Source: Balanoglossus misakiensis (taxonomy: Eukaryota; Hemichordata). From it: DNA of 64,000 nt. The position numbers and the translations under genes were made by a program. This document shows positions 44,201 through 54,300 of the stretch, in pieces. Below the pieces are notes generated by a model. It worked only from the letters and a program-made list of their open reading frames with translations. It ran no database searches and was not told the DNA's origin. The stretch spans positions 2,604,001 through 2,668,000 of the forward strand of contig CM082595.2 in assembly GCA_040954595.2 (NCBI GenBank), written 5' to 3'. The stretch's first letter is position 1; each line of letters opens with the position of its first letter.

Positions 44201-47200
44201 CACAACACAAGGTATGAAGACAGGTGAAGATGATGGACTTCTCCCGTGATATTCCAGAAGCCGGGGCACTGACAATGAATTATCCTGGTCAGGGCGGTGC
44301 AGTCACTTGGGGGTCATAAAATATCGCCACTGAAAATATCCATATACACGTTTCCCGAGCCACTGCCAGGTGAATATGTCTGACCAGCAGTCAATTTTTT
44401 TTCAAACTACTGAAGACAGGTCAGTCATGGCAAACATAAAAGATTGGGGTGCATGTTGTTTCATGTTTTTTTTGGCTGTTCGCAGCCTATTTGCAATCTA
44501 TGTTCTATTCTTGGGAAAGGGGGGTGAGATGGCGGGAAATAGGCAAACTCTGGAGTTGAAACTTTACTGGTTTTTCGTCCGTTGCGAATCCGACATGCCT
44601 GGGCCGTACCACTCCTCAGAGGGCCTTTCAGGTAGGGGTTGCAGGGTCGCCACCTGGAGGGATCAAAGTCCGCGTGCCGGGCAAGCAAGTGTGTTTGCCG
44701 ACGTCTATTGACAGACCCACTTCAGGGAGTAGTGGGAAAGATCATTGGAGTTGAAAATGGCCAGATAAAACGAAATAAAATGGACATGCAAACTCATAAA
44801 CGACCACTCATCTGGTGGAACTACCCTCCATAAAGTGGAATGACCGCAAGGGGCGCAGCGACAAGTTGGAAAGCAAGACTGGACATGTCCCAGTTTGCCC
44901 TCCTAATCTCCATACTGCGGTAATTATATTCAATCACACTGCTGACAACAATGCCCCTAAGATAAACAGCGAGTAAATAAATTCAGGTCGTGCGTTCAGG
45001 AAAAAAAATCCAGAACTATCCTGCAGAAAAATAACCCAAAACGAGGAATGATCAACCAGGGCACCCGTTTCGCAGTGATACCTGCAAGCCCACAGATGAA
45101 TGAAATCAAGGCCACCAGATTTCTTTTTCACCGCCACTCTCTTACTCTTTTGTAAAATAACAACAGAGGAATGCAAATTAGATATCGGTGACAATGTCAC
45201 ATTTGACACACTGCTCATAAACCCTCAGAGAGGAAAATGTGAATGAAGTCGACTAGGACACGAGAATTTATATGCACTGACTATGCAAACACACACTCAC
45301 AAAAACAAACACTTCCACGGCCCTGCCTTGGCCTGAATAAATAGGCTCCTTCTTTTTTCTTGAACAAATCCTGAATTTGCTAAAAAAAATTAGCAGGATT
45401 TATTTTTAAGTATCAGAATTTTACTAGAGTCTCATGAAGAATCATTTTCGAACAAAACTTTTGAAGAATGTCAGCTGATTTTGGACACTTTTGAAAAATG
45501 AATTCCACATTGTACACATGTCTAGGGCTTCTTGCTTGGGTTATTGGGGGAAAACGAAAGCATCTCAACTTTCCCGCTTCAAGCTCTTGGTCTGGGGTCG
45601 AGTCTGCGCTAAGAAATGCAGAGAAGTGTGTGGACACACCATTGTGTGCGGTCACATGGTCCTTTGTGGGTCAGGACAAAAGAAAAGAATGGTCACATTA
45701 CGCTCAATCAATACATCTATTGCTCGGGCAATTCAAAGCCACATACACATAGAGTGAAAAGCACTGCTTTACAGATCTGCATACATTCATGCATACTTTT
45801 TTCTCGATAGACTCCAAAAAGCACCCCTAATAAAACTTAGGCCACTTTGGAACAGCCCCTGTAAGAACTGCATGCTAGTGGACTCTACCATGTTCTCTGA
45901 ATGGGGAGGTGTAGAAGCTATGTAAATCTGGGTTGACATTTCAATGGGATTATTTGCGTAGTAACACGTGTCAATAAGGATGTGGTTTCACTTTGCCTTT
46001 TCACCTTGATCCCTAACATATCCATACACGCCTTAGGGTACACTCATATATTCTAAACAAACTCATCTGCTGCTCAGCAAAAGCAAAATGAAACATTTCG
46101 GCTGTGCAATTGATAAACACATCAGTGCTTACACTATGTTTCTTGCGTTCAAGTGGTTCAGTACAGGGGAAGACTACAGAGCCTCCTATTGGTTGAGTAC
46201 AGTCACATGACTTGGGAACTCAAACACAGAGCCTCCTATTGGTTGAGTACAGTCACATGACTTGGGAACTCAAACATAAAGCCTGCTATTGGTCAGAATC
46301 TCACAGGATGCACGACACAAGATAACAAATACCTTTATTGCGGATAAACAATAGCACCATTTGTAAATGAAAACACATAAAAGTGGACAAAACACACAAG
46401 ACCGACACAACAGCTATATTTCAGAGGTACATACCGCTCCTTCCGGCCCAATCTGATAATGCTGGAGTTCCATCTCGATCCGGTTCTCCTGAATTTCGCT
46501 CGCCTCGGCCGTCGCCTCCGAAAAACTGAAATCAAGCGGCTGGGTCGCGATTTGTGTCAGATTCCTGCAAGACACAAAAAGTGAAAAAAGAAAAGAATGA
46601 CTTTGCTGACTAACACCACTACCAGCCTAACCATTAGTTCTTTCCCAAGCCAGAAAAAATCCTGTTAGCAAAGCAGTTATGAGGTAGAGAGAGAGATGGA
46701 GAGGAAGAGAGAGAGAGATTTGGAAATCTAGGCACCTCATGCTCCCATTGTACAGCCCAACCAGGCAGAATTAAAAAGATTATTTTAATATTTTTTTAGA
46801 GTTAGTAAGCGTACTTGTACTCACCCTCTTCTTGGCAGATACTCTTTGGGAAAATAACTTTAACACAAGAAAAACAAATAATACAAATTTTAGAAGGTGA
46901 GGATTATATTCTTGAATTTCCTAGGTCGCTTTGTTGGCTGTAAACATTTTTATTCTAACTACAAAGTCTAGGTGGAGAAGAAACTTGTGTGTCATGGTTT
47001 AATTTGGAGGGTACATGATTTGGTGTTTCTCATCAATAATCCTGATAAATTTGCTTGGTTTTAAGGGGGCTTTCATTAAAATATGGTGGCTAAAGAACAT
47101 TTTCAGAACTTGATGCTCCTTAGGTTGATGTTGAAATGCCGCAGCATACTTAGGCCCCTTATGTATCTGTTGAAAACAAAAATGTTCACAAAGAAGACAA

Positions 47201-48824
47201 AAATCGCTTCAATTTGCCAGAAAAGTGAAATAAAACATCCACAGTAAACATCAATTATACCAGAACAAAGAAACGGAGCTGTCATTCTCTCAAAAAAGAA
47301 TGGCGAAAAAAATGAACATGTGCAAAACAATAAAGAGTGAATATTGCAGAGCCTTTTCATCTATCTGCCAACTGACCAACCTGTCTGAACATGTCACTTT
47401 TGAAATTGTTGTTTTTTGTATTTTTTGGCCAACATTCAAGTTCTGTGAAAACAATCATTACACCTGCTAATGTACACCGAGAAATCCGATTTTAGTTTCA
47501 TCATTACGAGTTTCATATATTAGACAAACACACATCTTTAGTTTGTTGGTTGGTGAACAAACTTCTGATTGGGCATACACAATGATTTCAAGTATAATAT
47601 CAATGATTTGGTATCAAAAAAGAGAGAAAAGTTCTGGCTTGGAAATTGTTGAAAGATTAAGACGAGAGAGAAAGACAGAATATTAAAATGTTAGTGTAAG
47701 GATATAGAAGAAAAGAGAGAGGTTTGATGTATGCAAGTGTTTTTTTCTTATATTGTCTAGACTGTTTGGAAATATCACAAACACACACATACAAGAGTGT
47801 CCCCCAAAAAACTTTGAGGTTGTTCAAACTTGCATACACACACACACACAGGCCACTGTTCATACCTGTTTGTCCCCACGTCTGTCTGTACGCCGTCACT
47901 TTTTCACACACTACATGTATAGGCTTGAAACAGCCAATCACAGACAAATCTACCAATAACTCGGCGCGATATTTGCATGAAATGATACAGTGATATAATC
48001 ATAAACTTGTATGAGTCGTAATGTTGTCTGAACTCTTCATAACTGTCGGTCATTGACTGCCAAGGCCCAGACATGTCTATTTTTTTACAAGTTCGTTTTG
48101 GTTTCAAAAACAGAATGGCGACACATATATTGCTAGGATGTGCTATGTAAGAATACTACATACGATGTGTGTGACACAGTGTTAGCTTTGGATGTGTTTG
48201 GTGATGAGACGGGAAACGTGCAGTGCCTTGGAAGGCCAATTGTCATAGGTTGAAGGGTGAAGTGACAAGGGAAGCGGACCAATCAGACACAACCTTACGA
48301 GATCGCTGCCAGACAGCAGGTGTTCAGTCAAATAGGAGGATAAGCTTACCTGCGCCACAACATATCCATGGACTTGTCCATTTTCTGATATCAGAACTTC
48401 ATGACAGCAAAATGTTTATTATTTAAATTACTGCAAGGGTGAGAAAATCCACCATTCCAAGCTCATTGGCTAGTAGTTTTTGCTCCATCTACCAATAAGT
48501 GACTTGGAAATCGTTCAGTTTTAACACTGACATTGAACTGGTAGGCTTGTTGAAACTGCGACTGAGCCAGTGATCGTTTTGCACAACTACCCTGAGAGCT
48601 GGTGGATTGGAAAAGGACTTGCTCACCCTTCTCGGAATAAAATACTTCACTCACCCATTATCTGTGATGTCTCCCAACTGGGACCACAGTTGATTGAACG
48701 TCTCTTGACTCAGTGGTTGACTGTGTGATCCCTGCGATGTGGTTCTGTCAAAGGATTTGTCGTGCAGTCCCCCGCTGCCCAAGCCGCAGGGTGGGGTCAG
48801 GTTCTCGCTCTCTTCTTGCGACAT
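32934..48824 (-). CDS. TP63: p53/p63/p73 family transcription factor, 12 coding exons
   Basis: A nuclear tetrameric DNA-binding regulator of stress and germline responses. Exons (minus): 48824-48655, 46564-46435, 42018-41846, 39200-39119, 38777-38480, 38068-37963, 37548-37436, 37199-37117, 36863-36751, 33986-33669, 33524-33431, 33266-32934; 2013 nt, 670 aa, all phases agree. Domains: transactivation with PLSQETF and the MDM2-type triad Phe43-Trp47-Leu50; Pro/Ser linker; DNA-binding domain about 165-345 with zinc ligands Cys236, His239, Cys298, Cys302 and DNA-contact arginines Arg308, Arg332, Arg339; basic KRRK signal; tetramerisation helix [10 protein letters not shown] (386 on); Pro/Gly/Ser linker; SAM domain about 515-585; RFTLKQT inhibitory-type motif. 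Length and SAM match TAp63-alpha; invertebrates usually have one ancestral gene, so p63/p73-like is safer than a one-to-one symbol. Confidence 0.97.
33431..33524 (-). CDS. TP63: p53-family exon 11 (SAM)
   Basis: 94 nt, donor GTAAGT. Encodes [20 protein letters not shown] and HQLEEIT, the first SAM helices. Confidence 0.94.
33669..33986 (-). CDS. TP63: p53-family exon 10 (linker)
   Basis: 318 nt, phases 2 to 2, donor GTAAGG. A low-complexity Ser/Pro/Gly/Asn linker, for example [18 protein letters not shown] and a PPPPP run, between tetramerisation and SAM domains. Confidence 0.92.
34324..34358 (+). repeat. G-quadruplex-prone tract
   Basis: Six runs of three to five G separated by one or two bases on the plus strand (the template strand of the p53-family gene). 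Confidence 0.75.
35519..35576 (-). CDS. TP63: candidate alternative terminal exon (short isoform)
   Basis: A minus-strand acceptor GATTATTTCAG is followed by 58 nt that continue the exon 9 reading frame as [18 protein letters not shown] and a stop. Splicing exon 9 to it would give a ~441-aa protein without the SAM domain, like p53-length or gamma-type isoforms. No conservation evidence is available here. Confidence 0.22.
35771..35850 (+). repeat. 2 x 40-bp repeat with CCAAT and E-box
   Basis: Two head-to-tail 40-bp units (35771-35810, 35811-35850), each with ATTGG (inverted CCAAT), GTCACGTGA (palindromic E-box) and a second ATTGG. Confidence 0.85.
36751..36863 (-). CDS. TP63: p53-family exon 9 (tetramerisation)
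   Basis: 113 nt, donor GTAAGT. Encodes [20 protein letters not shown], then a Gln-rich helix. Confidence 0.96.
37117..37199 (-). CDS. TP63: p53-family exon 8
   Basis: 83 nt, donor GTAAGC. Encodes the nuclear-signal region [15 protein letters not shown] leading into the tetramerisation domain. Confidence 0.92.
37436..37548 (-). CDS. TP63: p53-family exon 7
   Basis: 113 nt, donor GTGAGT. Encodes [19 protein letters not shown], the last DNA-binding strand and helix (Arg332, Arg339 equal human p53 273 and 280). Confidence 0.97.
37829..37915 (-). mobile_element. copy of AACCCTTT element
   Basis: Minus-strand copy starting AACCCTTTTTGCC, about 47 nt from the donor of exon 6. It shares the core ATGGTTTGATCCAAAT with the copies in CLCN2 introns. 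Its reading frame is not an exon. Confidence 0.5.
37963..38068 (-). CDS. TP63: p53-family exon 6 (zinc ligands, Arg248)
   Basis: 106 nt between TTTTCAG and GTAAGT, phases 1 to 2. Encodes [20 protein letters not shown]: zinc ligands Cys298 and Cys302, and Arg308 (human Arg248). It lies in a frame not open beyond the exon, so it is easy to miss. Confidence 0.96.
38100..38500 (-). repeat. ~86-bp minisatellite copying a 5' splice site
   Basis: Five copies of ACCTTGAGGG (plus strand), at about 38151, 38217, 38305, 38392 and 38478, are spaced 66, 88, 87 and 86 bp. The 38478 copy is the authentic exon 5 donor; the rest lie downstream in intron 5. Confidence 0.88.
38480..38777 (-). CDS. TP63: p53-family exon 5 (DNA-binding core)
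   Basis: 298 nt, phase 0 in, phase 1 out, donor GTATGT. Encodes [32 protein letters not shown] (zinc ligands Cys236, His239) and [13 protein letters not shown]. Confidence 0.97.
39119..39200 (-). CDS. TP63: p53-family exon 4
   Basis: 82 nt, donor GTGAGT. Encodes [13 protein letters not shown] and SSSKSATWT, the first strand of the DNA-binding domain. Confidence 0.95.
39201..41845 (-). other. p53-family intron 3
   Basis: 2.6 kb, plus strand strongly A/C-rich. Contains a perfect p53 half-site AGGCATGTCC (39679-39688) and a CA microsatellite. No exon seen. Confidence 0.6.
41209..41281 (+). repeat. (CA)n microsatellite
   Basis: CA dinucleotide repeat with CTCA interruptions. Confidence 0.95.
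41846..42018 (-). CDS. TP63: p53-family exon 3
   Basis: 173 nt, phase 0 in, phase 2 out, donor GTAAGT. Ser/Pro-rich linker with [11 protein letters not shown] and a PPPY motif, ending PIPTVPS, as in p63-type proteins. Confidence 0.93.
43945..44013 (-). CDS. TP63: candidate alternative (Delta-N-like) first exon
   Basis: An ATG at 44013 opens 23 codons ([15 protein letters not shown] and following) to GTAAAG, in phase 0 with exon 3. The start lies by an ETS-like ACCGGAAGG. Using it would skip the Phe-Trp-Leu activation motif. The donor is only fair and no homologue is recognised. Confidence 0.18.
44871..44890. promoter_or_regulatory. near-perfect p53-family response element
   Basis: AAGCAAGACT directly followed by GGACATGTCC: two RRRCWWGYYY decamers with no spacer, 19 of 20 positions matching. 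Confidence 0.55.
46181..46280 (+). repeat. 2 x 50-bp repeat with CCAAT and E-box-like site
   Basis: Units 46181-46230 and 46231-46280 plus a partial third; each has TATTGG (inverted CCAAT) and GTCACATGA. About 155 bp from exon 2, inside intron 2. Confidence 0.85.
46435..46564 (-). CDS. TP63: p53-family exon 2
   Basis: 130 nt, phase 2 in, phase 0 out, donor GTATGT. Encodes [18 protein letters not shown] and RIEMELQ, resembling the QPIDLNF region of p63/p73 activation domains. Confidence 0.9.
48069..48078. promoter_or_regulatory. perfect p53 half-site
   Basis: AGACATGTCT, palindromic match to RRRCWWGYYY, in intron 1 about 0.75 kb after the start codon. No second half-site adjoins it. Confidence 0.3.
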
Positions 48825-48842
48825 TCTTACTTGAACAAGTAC
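48655..48842 (-). CDS. TP63: p53-family exon 1 (start codon)
   Basis: ATG at 48824 (A at -3). An acceptor TCCCTGTTAG puts the exon edge at 48842, so 18 nt of 5' UTR precede the ATG and an upstream untranslated exon must exist. Encodes 56 codons ending [16 protein letters not shown] and ITDN; donor GTGAGT. Confidence 0.93.
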
Positions 48843-49067
48843 CTAACAGGGACAGGGGAGAGAGACAGAGAAGGAAAAAGACGGTGATCGTTAGTGTATA
48901 AAGCAGAGAACTGCAAACCCTTATTGAATCTCGAGAAACCTGTAAGTTTGTCTGATGTGTCAAATAGTTGAGGATCCGATACAGATAGTTGGAAAATTGT
49001 TTATTCTTCTCAATATGCCCAAGTGAGGGAACATCTCATTATTGTTATTGTCATAACAATTTTGGTA

Positions 49068-49068
49068 G

Positions 49069-49124
<56 letters not shown>

Positions 49125-49125
49125 C

Positions 49126-49166
<41 letters not shown>

Positions 49167-49187
49167 CTGATGATGATGATGGTGGTG
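49068..49187 (+). repeat. (GAT)n microsatellite
   Basis: About 40 GAT units with two GCT interruptions. Confidence 0.95.
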
Positions 49188-50345
49188 ACAATAATAATAG
49201 TTTGGATCGACTGCAAACCAATCACCTCACTACTATTTTTATGCCGATCATCTCTATTTTTGGTTTCACAAAACTGCCACCAATCATAAATTTTCTATTA
49301 ATTCTCTTTGTTAATTCTGAACACTACAATTCACCCAAATCCCTGACTTTATTCATAGCTTTCCCACAAAAAGGACCAGGGACACACTCCCATTTCGATA
49401 CCACTGTCTGTATATGGAAGCATTCAAGTCAGAAGTTGCGTTTTATTGTTGATACACACAGCGCAATATGAACACGAACATTTAATAAAACTGAAGCGAA
49501 GCGAGAGAAAGTAAAATCATATATTTTGATGAATTGTCGGAACATGCCAAAACATGTTATCGGCATACATAAAATTGAAAAGCGACAATGGTAAAATGCC
49601 GCTATTCTTGTAAAACAAAAGGACTGGCTCAACTCACAGGAAGCGAGTTCTCTCAAAACACGTTTTTATAATGTGTCCGTTTTTCTAAAACACAGCTAAA
49701 GGCAAAATGTGATTAAACTTTGAACTCACACCTGCTGGCCAATAAACCAGCAGTTTTGTTCAAATTTGAGACTTTTTCAAAAAACTATTTTTTTCCTCAA
49801 GGTAAACATTACCTCTGATGCTTATATATTTTCAGTTTTGACCAATATTGACAAACTAAATGTGATATGTTTCAAAAAATTCACACCAATAACTCCATCA
49901 CTTGTTAAAATGAAATGATTGCATCCCATACCATATGCTAAAATTAGAGAGACAATATTTACGAGATAATCATATGATACCGGTTGCCAGCATTTTCACC
50001 AATTTTATATTTTTTGCCATCACTGCCTCTCACTTCAGTACATATGAAAATCTCTTCATTGTACAAACATTACTCATTCACTGATAATGTTCAATCCAGA
50101 ATGGCATCCAGAGGGGGAGGGGGGATTAAGACAAAGACTCTTCCTCCCCTTATCCATCAAAGCTTTGAAATTCTCTCTACCATCTCATCAAGCTCTCTCC
50201 TCCCCTCAGGATTGGTCTCCCCTCTCTCTCTCCTCACATCACGCTCCCTTCCTCCCCTCATCCATCACAGATTGGTACCTCGCTCCCCCACAGTAAAATT
50301 CCATCCTTCACAATATCATAAACTGTACCTACACTCATCTTAACA

Positions 50346-50415
50346 TCACCTCTCCATCCCTCCCTCCCTCCCCTGCAGAGTCACCTCTCCATCCCTCCCT
50401 CCCTCCCCTGCAGAG
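50346..50415 (+). repeat. 2 x 35-bp C-rich repeat
   Basis: Two identical head-to-tail units rich in CCCT, each ending CCCTGCAGAG. Confidence 0.9.
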
Positions 50416-50988
50416 TCGGGACCATTCCCCTCTCAACACCCCTCACAGAAAGCCGTTACTGTCACCATCCTTCTTCCTGAAAAGCACTTCATGTACCAAA
50501 AATCCTTGTTTCCTTTTTCTGTACACATCCAGTTTGGATGAAAAAAAATCATGAAGTCAAAAACAAAGTTTTAAAACCAAGCGTACAAGTGGACCAAAGT
50601 ACGTGAATGGTTGTGAAAAAGTGGGACAGGTCTCTAATTAGCACCTTCTGAAGAAGCAAAGTTATGTAAGCAGGATTGGTTGTTGTCTATACAAGAAAAG
50701 TACTTATCACATTGATTCACAATACAACCATAGCTAGCAATGTCTGAGAACGGGTAATGCTAATATATTATCCCCAGTACATGTAGGAGCGACTCGGCCC
50801 TCTGCTAGAAACACTCACAGTCACAGTGATGACACTGTCACTTTTTTATGTCACATCACAGCCACCCATAAATAATAAACACCCCCAAAAGAAAACTTCA
50901 TATACACAAAAAAGTAACAACATATTTCACTTTTCAGGAAGTAAAACCTGTCTTGTACATGTGTACACAGTCAAAGCGGTCTAGACAC

Positions 50989-50998
50989 AAGCATGTCT
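50989..50998. promoter_or_regulatory. perfect p53 half-site upstream of p53-family gene
   Basis: AAGCATGTCT fits RRRCWWGYYY at all positions. The adjoining decamer GGACAACACG matches poorly. Confidence 0.25.
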
Positions 50999-51082
50999 GG
51001 ACAACACGTGGATGAAAAATTTTGTCAGAAACAGACATAAAAACTGAGAGCACACAACACCACTTCTCAAGTACAGTCCTAC

Positions 51083-51330
51083 CTGGGAGAGATCGCTCGG
51101 TGGATACATGGCAACAAGAAAAATCCCGGAGAGAGAAAAAAAAAGAAACCTTGGCTGTCCTCTTCAAGATGCTTCTGTCCGAGTAGGCGTGCGAGCACTG
51201 GCTAAATATCACAGTAGTTGTGCTACTTAAAGCAGCCACTGTTTTATTGTTTTGGTTTGCCTCATTGATCTCGCTGACTGCTTCCTGTTCAAGAGTGGCT
51301 TTTGTTCGACACACGGCACATCACAATGCT
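51083..51330 (-). other. TP63: candidate untranslated first exon of p53-family gene
   Basis: A minus-strand donor TCCCAG|GTAGGA at 51082 could join the acceptor at 48843. The upstream edge is a guess. Read through, it does not extend the p53-family frame, so it would be untranslated. Confidence 0.3.
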
Positions 51331-54300
51331 CATTATCCCCCTTAGCTTTGTCATTTTTCGGAGCGAATTAATATTAATAAACTTCCTGTTCTCTTCATTC
51401 ACTGCGGCGATTTTTTTCTAAGCGCACATGCACTGCTGGTCGTGCTCCATCAAAAATAGAAACTGGAGATTGACACTGGCCGTGTGTCGGGGGGAAATGG
51501 ACAATGAAGACAGCCGACAAAAACCCCCAAACCAAGATCACTTCACAGCTGGATGAGTGTTTTCATCGCTGTGGTCGCCGTAGAATAGCATCACACATTT
51601 ACACATCACCAGTTGAAAATGACACTCCTCAAAACAATTTGTTCTTTACAACAACCATATCAAATCTACTGAGAGCCCCATCCCACCAACTAGAGACCAC
51701 GATTTTTTGGAAAAATACAGAAGTTTTTGGTTTTGTTATTGCTGGTCAGCTTGGAACTTTTTTCTCAAAATCAGACATCAATCGTAGACTTGATTATTGA
51801 CTACCTGTTGATTGTCAACTGGATAGAAATCCCTCAAAAGCAACAAAAAAATTTACTTCACATCAAGTTTACTATCAGTGGTCTCATCTTCTATTTTGAC
51901 TACATGAACGATAATGATATATTTTACATAACTATGATATCTTTTTCATAACTTAAACACAATTGACATAAGTCTTACCCACTGCACACTGGGTGGAGAC
52001 TAAGAAATGAACAGGCATCTTGTTTTGTTTCTCCATCATAAGACTTCAAGCAATGTGAGTATAACTTCATTTAAGCATCAATTCCATAATTTTGGGGGCA
52101 CTTTTCTGAAAGCATCTAAATTTCAACCTTGAACAAAAATCACACATTTGAGCCAGTTCAATGAACTCCAAAAAGTTCCTCGTCAATCTCAAAGCAACAC
52201 AGACGTCCAAGATTTTTTTCCAGACAAACAACATCTCGACACGTGCAATGTAGAGCAATGTCCCAAAGTCAATAGCATGTTAATGTCCCTTTAAACTAAG
52301 ACTCCCCAGCACGGTGCAAGAGTACCCCCCTCCCCCTCCACAAAAGATCACATAAGTCTGATAATTGTTCATACACCCACTCAAATAATTAATACCGGAA
52401 CATGGGTTATCACAGCCATGCGTCTGATTGCCTCAGAGAGTAGAGTAGTACATTTAAAATACTTTAACGTGTTTAGGGGCCGGGGGTCCCATTGAGACCA
52501 ATTCACCAAGGAGTAGACAAAATGCACATTCATCGAGGTTTGGACACAATACACACACCGACAGCTCCCTTTTTGTGTGTGATTACCGGTGTCTAAGAAA
52601 CTGCTCAATGATCGCCTGTCGCTTCAATGGAACCAAGAAAACGTAAACAAAAGAATCTGTCTGTGAAAAGACACCGAATTAACCTATCGATATAGTTCAA
52701 ACACAATGAATACATTTCATTAAATATAACATGTAAATAATAATTCATCTAAAAATAACATAACACTTCCATCAACAGCTTCATGAGCTTAAACTTTCCA
52801 ATTGCTTATTATGATTTCGGCGCTGGAGTCAAAATTAATTGTATATAATCAACCGATAAATATGTTTTCAAAATGTCATAGCTTGGATTACTCAGAACTG
52901 ATGAGTTAATTAAATCTGTAATAAACACCACTGTCAAAATTTTGACAATCCCATCTTGGTTCCTAACAAATCATTTTCTTTTTCTCATCAATCAATTTAA
53001 ATCCCTACATGACATAACTGGATTATCAACGCATGACTTCCCAAACCACAACAATGGATAAGGGGGGAAACCCTCGCAAGAAATTCCCACGGAATTCGAG
53101 AAAAAATTATCTGAAACGTCATTTCGCAGAACAAGAAATAAGTTGTCATTTTCATTAGATGATTTCTTGTCAATGCAGAATAGTCAGAAAAATTATAGAT
53201 ATTTTACATAATATCAGACTTGTAAGAGATGTTACTTTTTCTTAAACAAACTCAAATAAAACTTTGGCAATCATAAGTACATAAAGTTGAAACAAAACCA
53301 AGAGTTTCGGTTCTGATAACGCTAACCACAGCAATAAAGATATTCGTCTTTCCATCCAACTTTTTAATTAGTCTGAACAAAGAATAACACTGAAAGCCAC
53401 AACATTGCTATCAACTTTGGAGCGAAAGAATGCCAACACACAAAAAGTCCTTTATAAGATCTGGACAGAGTTGTGTAACCGACGCGAAACACAATCTCGC
53501 TAATTGTTCTCGCGTCATTCTCAAGCACCAGTTCTCACAGTTCATCACAGCAGAAAGCAGACCGCTACTCCGACAAGGGACCACTTCCCAGGAGCAAAGT
53601 ACACAGAAGCAAGAATATCTTATATAAAACAGGGGATTTAAACTTCTCCCTATATGATTTAAAAAGCCCTTTGTCTGGCTCCTTCTTAACTATCGGTACA
53701 ATTGTGCTGTATTTGCTTTACAAAGGGTCTTCCGGAAACACTATACTACCCTGTGTACTTTAATTCCAATTTCAACACAAAAGATCGCGCGACTTCCGAG
53801 CGGGATCAGAATTTTTCCGGAACTAGACATTAACTTTTGTTTAATGGAAGTTTTTCCATAACATAACATAGAGAAACTCGGCCAAAACTTAGGTAATCTT
53901 GAAAAATTATCATTCTTTTTCACTAACATGAGAAAATAAAATTACCTTCATGAAAGACAATCACTAAGGACGTTTTAACCTTTCTGAGACAAAGGTTATG
54001 TAAGAACAAGCATTTCAATAAGACAACTTTAAACTTCTCAAAAATGTCCATTTCAAAATGCCAGTTTCCAAGAGACAATGGGTACAGTTTCTCTCGGTTA
54101 CATCAATGATGGCTACCGGTGTTACGCATGTCAACTATAAACACGGGACAATGACATTTTTCGCTTTGACCAAGCATTTTAGTCCTTGGGTGCAAATCTC
54201 ACATAAGCCTGGTGTACGATTCTTTTCAGAAGTGTAAACTCTACTTTACTTTAATTATGAGTTTTGGAGAAAACTGACTTCAAAGACAGTGTTGGGTGCT

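Larger units (their letters stand above)
42019..46434 (-). other. p53-family intron 2
   Basis: 4.4 kb. Position equivalent to the intron holding the internal (Delta-N) promoter of vertebrate p63/p73. Holds a near-perfect p53 response element (44871-44890), a candidate alternative first exon (43945-44013) and a tandem repeat (46181-46280). A rather GC-rich block spans 43540-43800 and 44560-44720. Confidence 0.6.
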
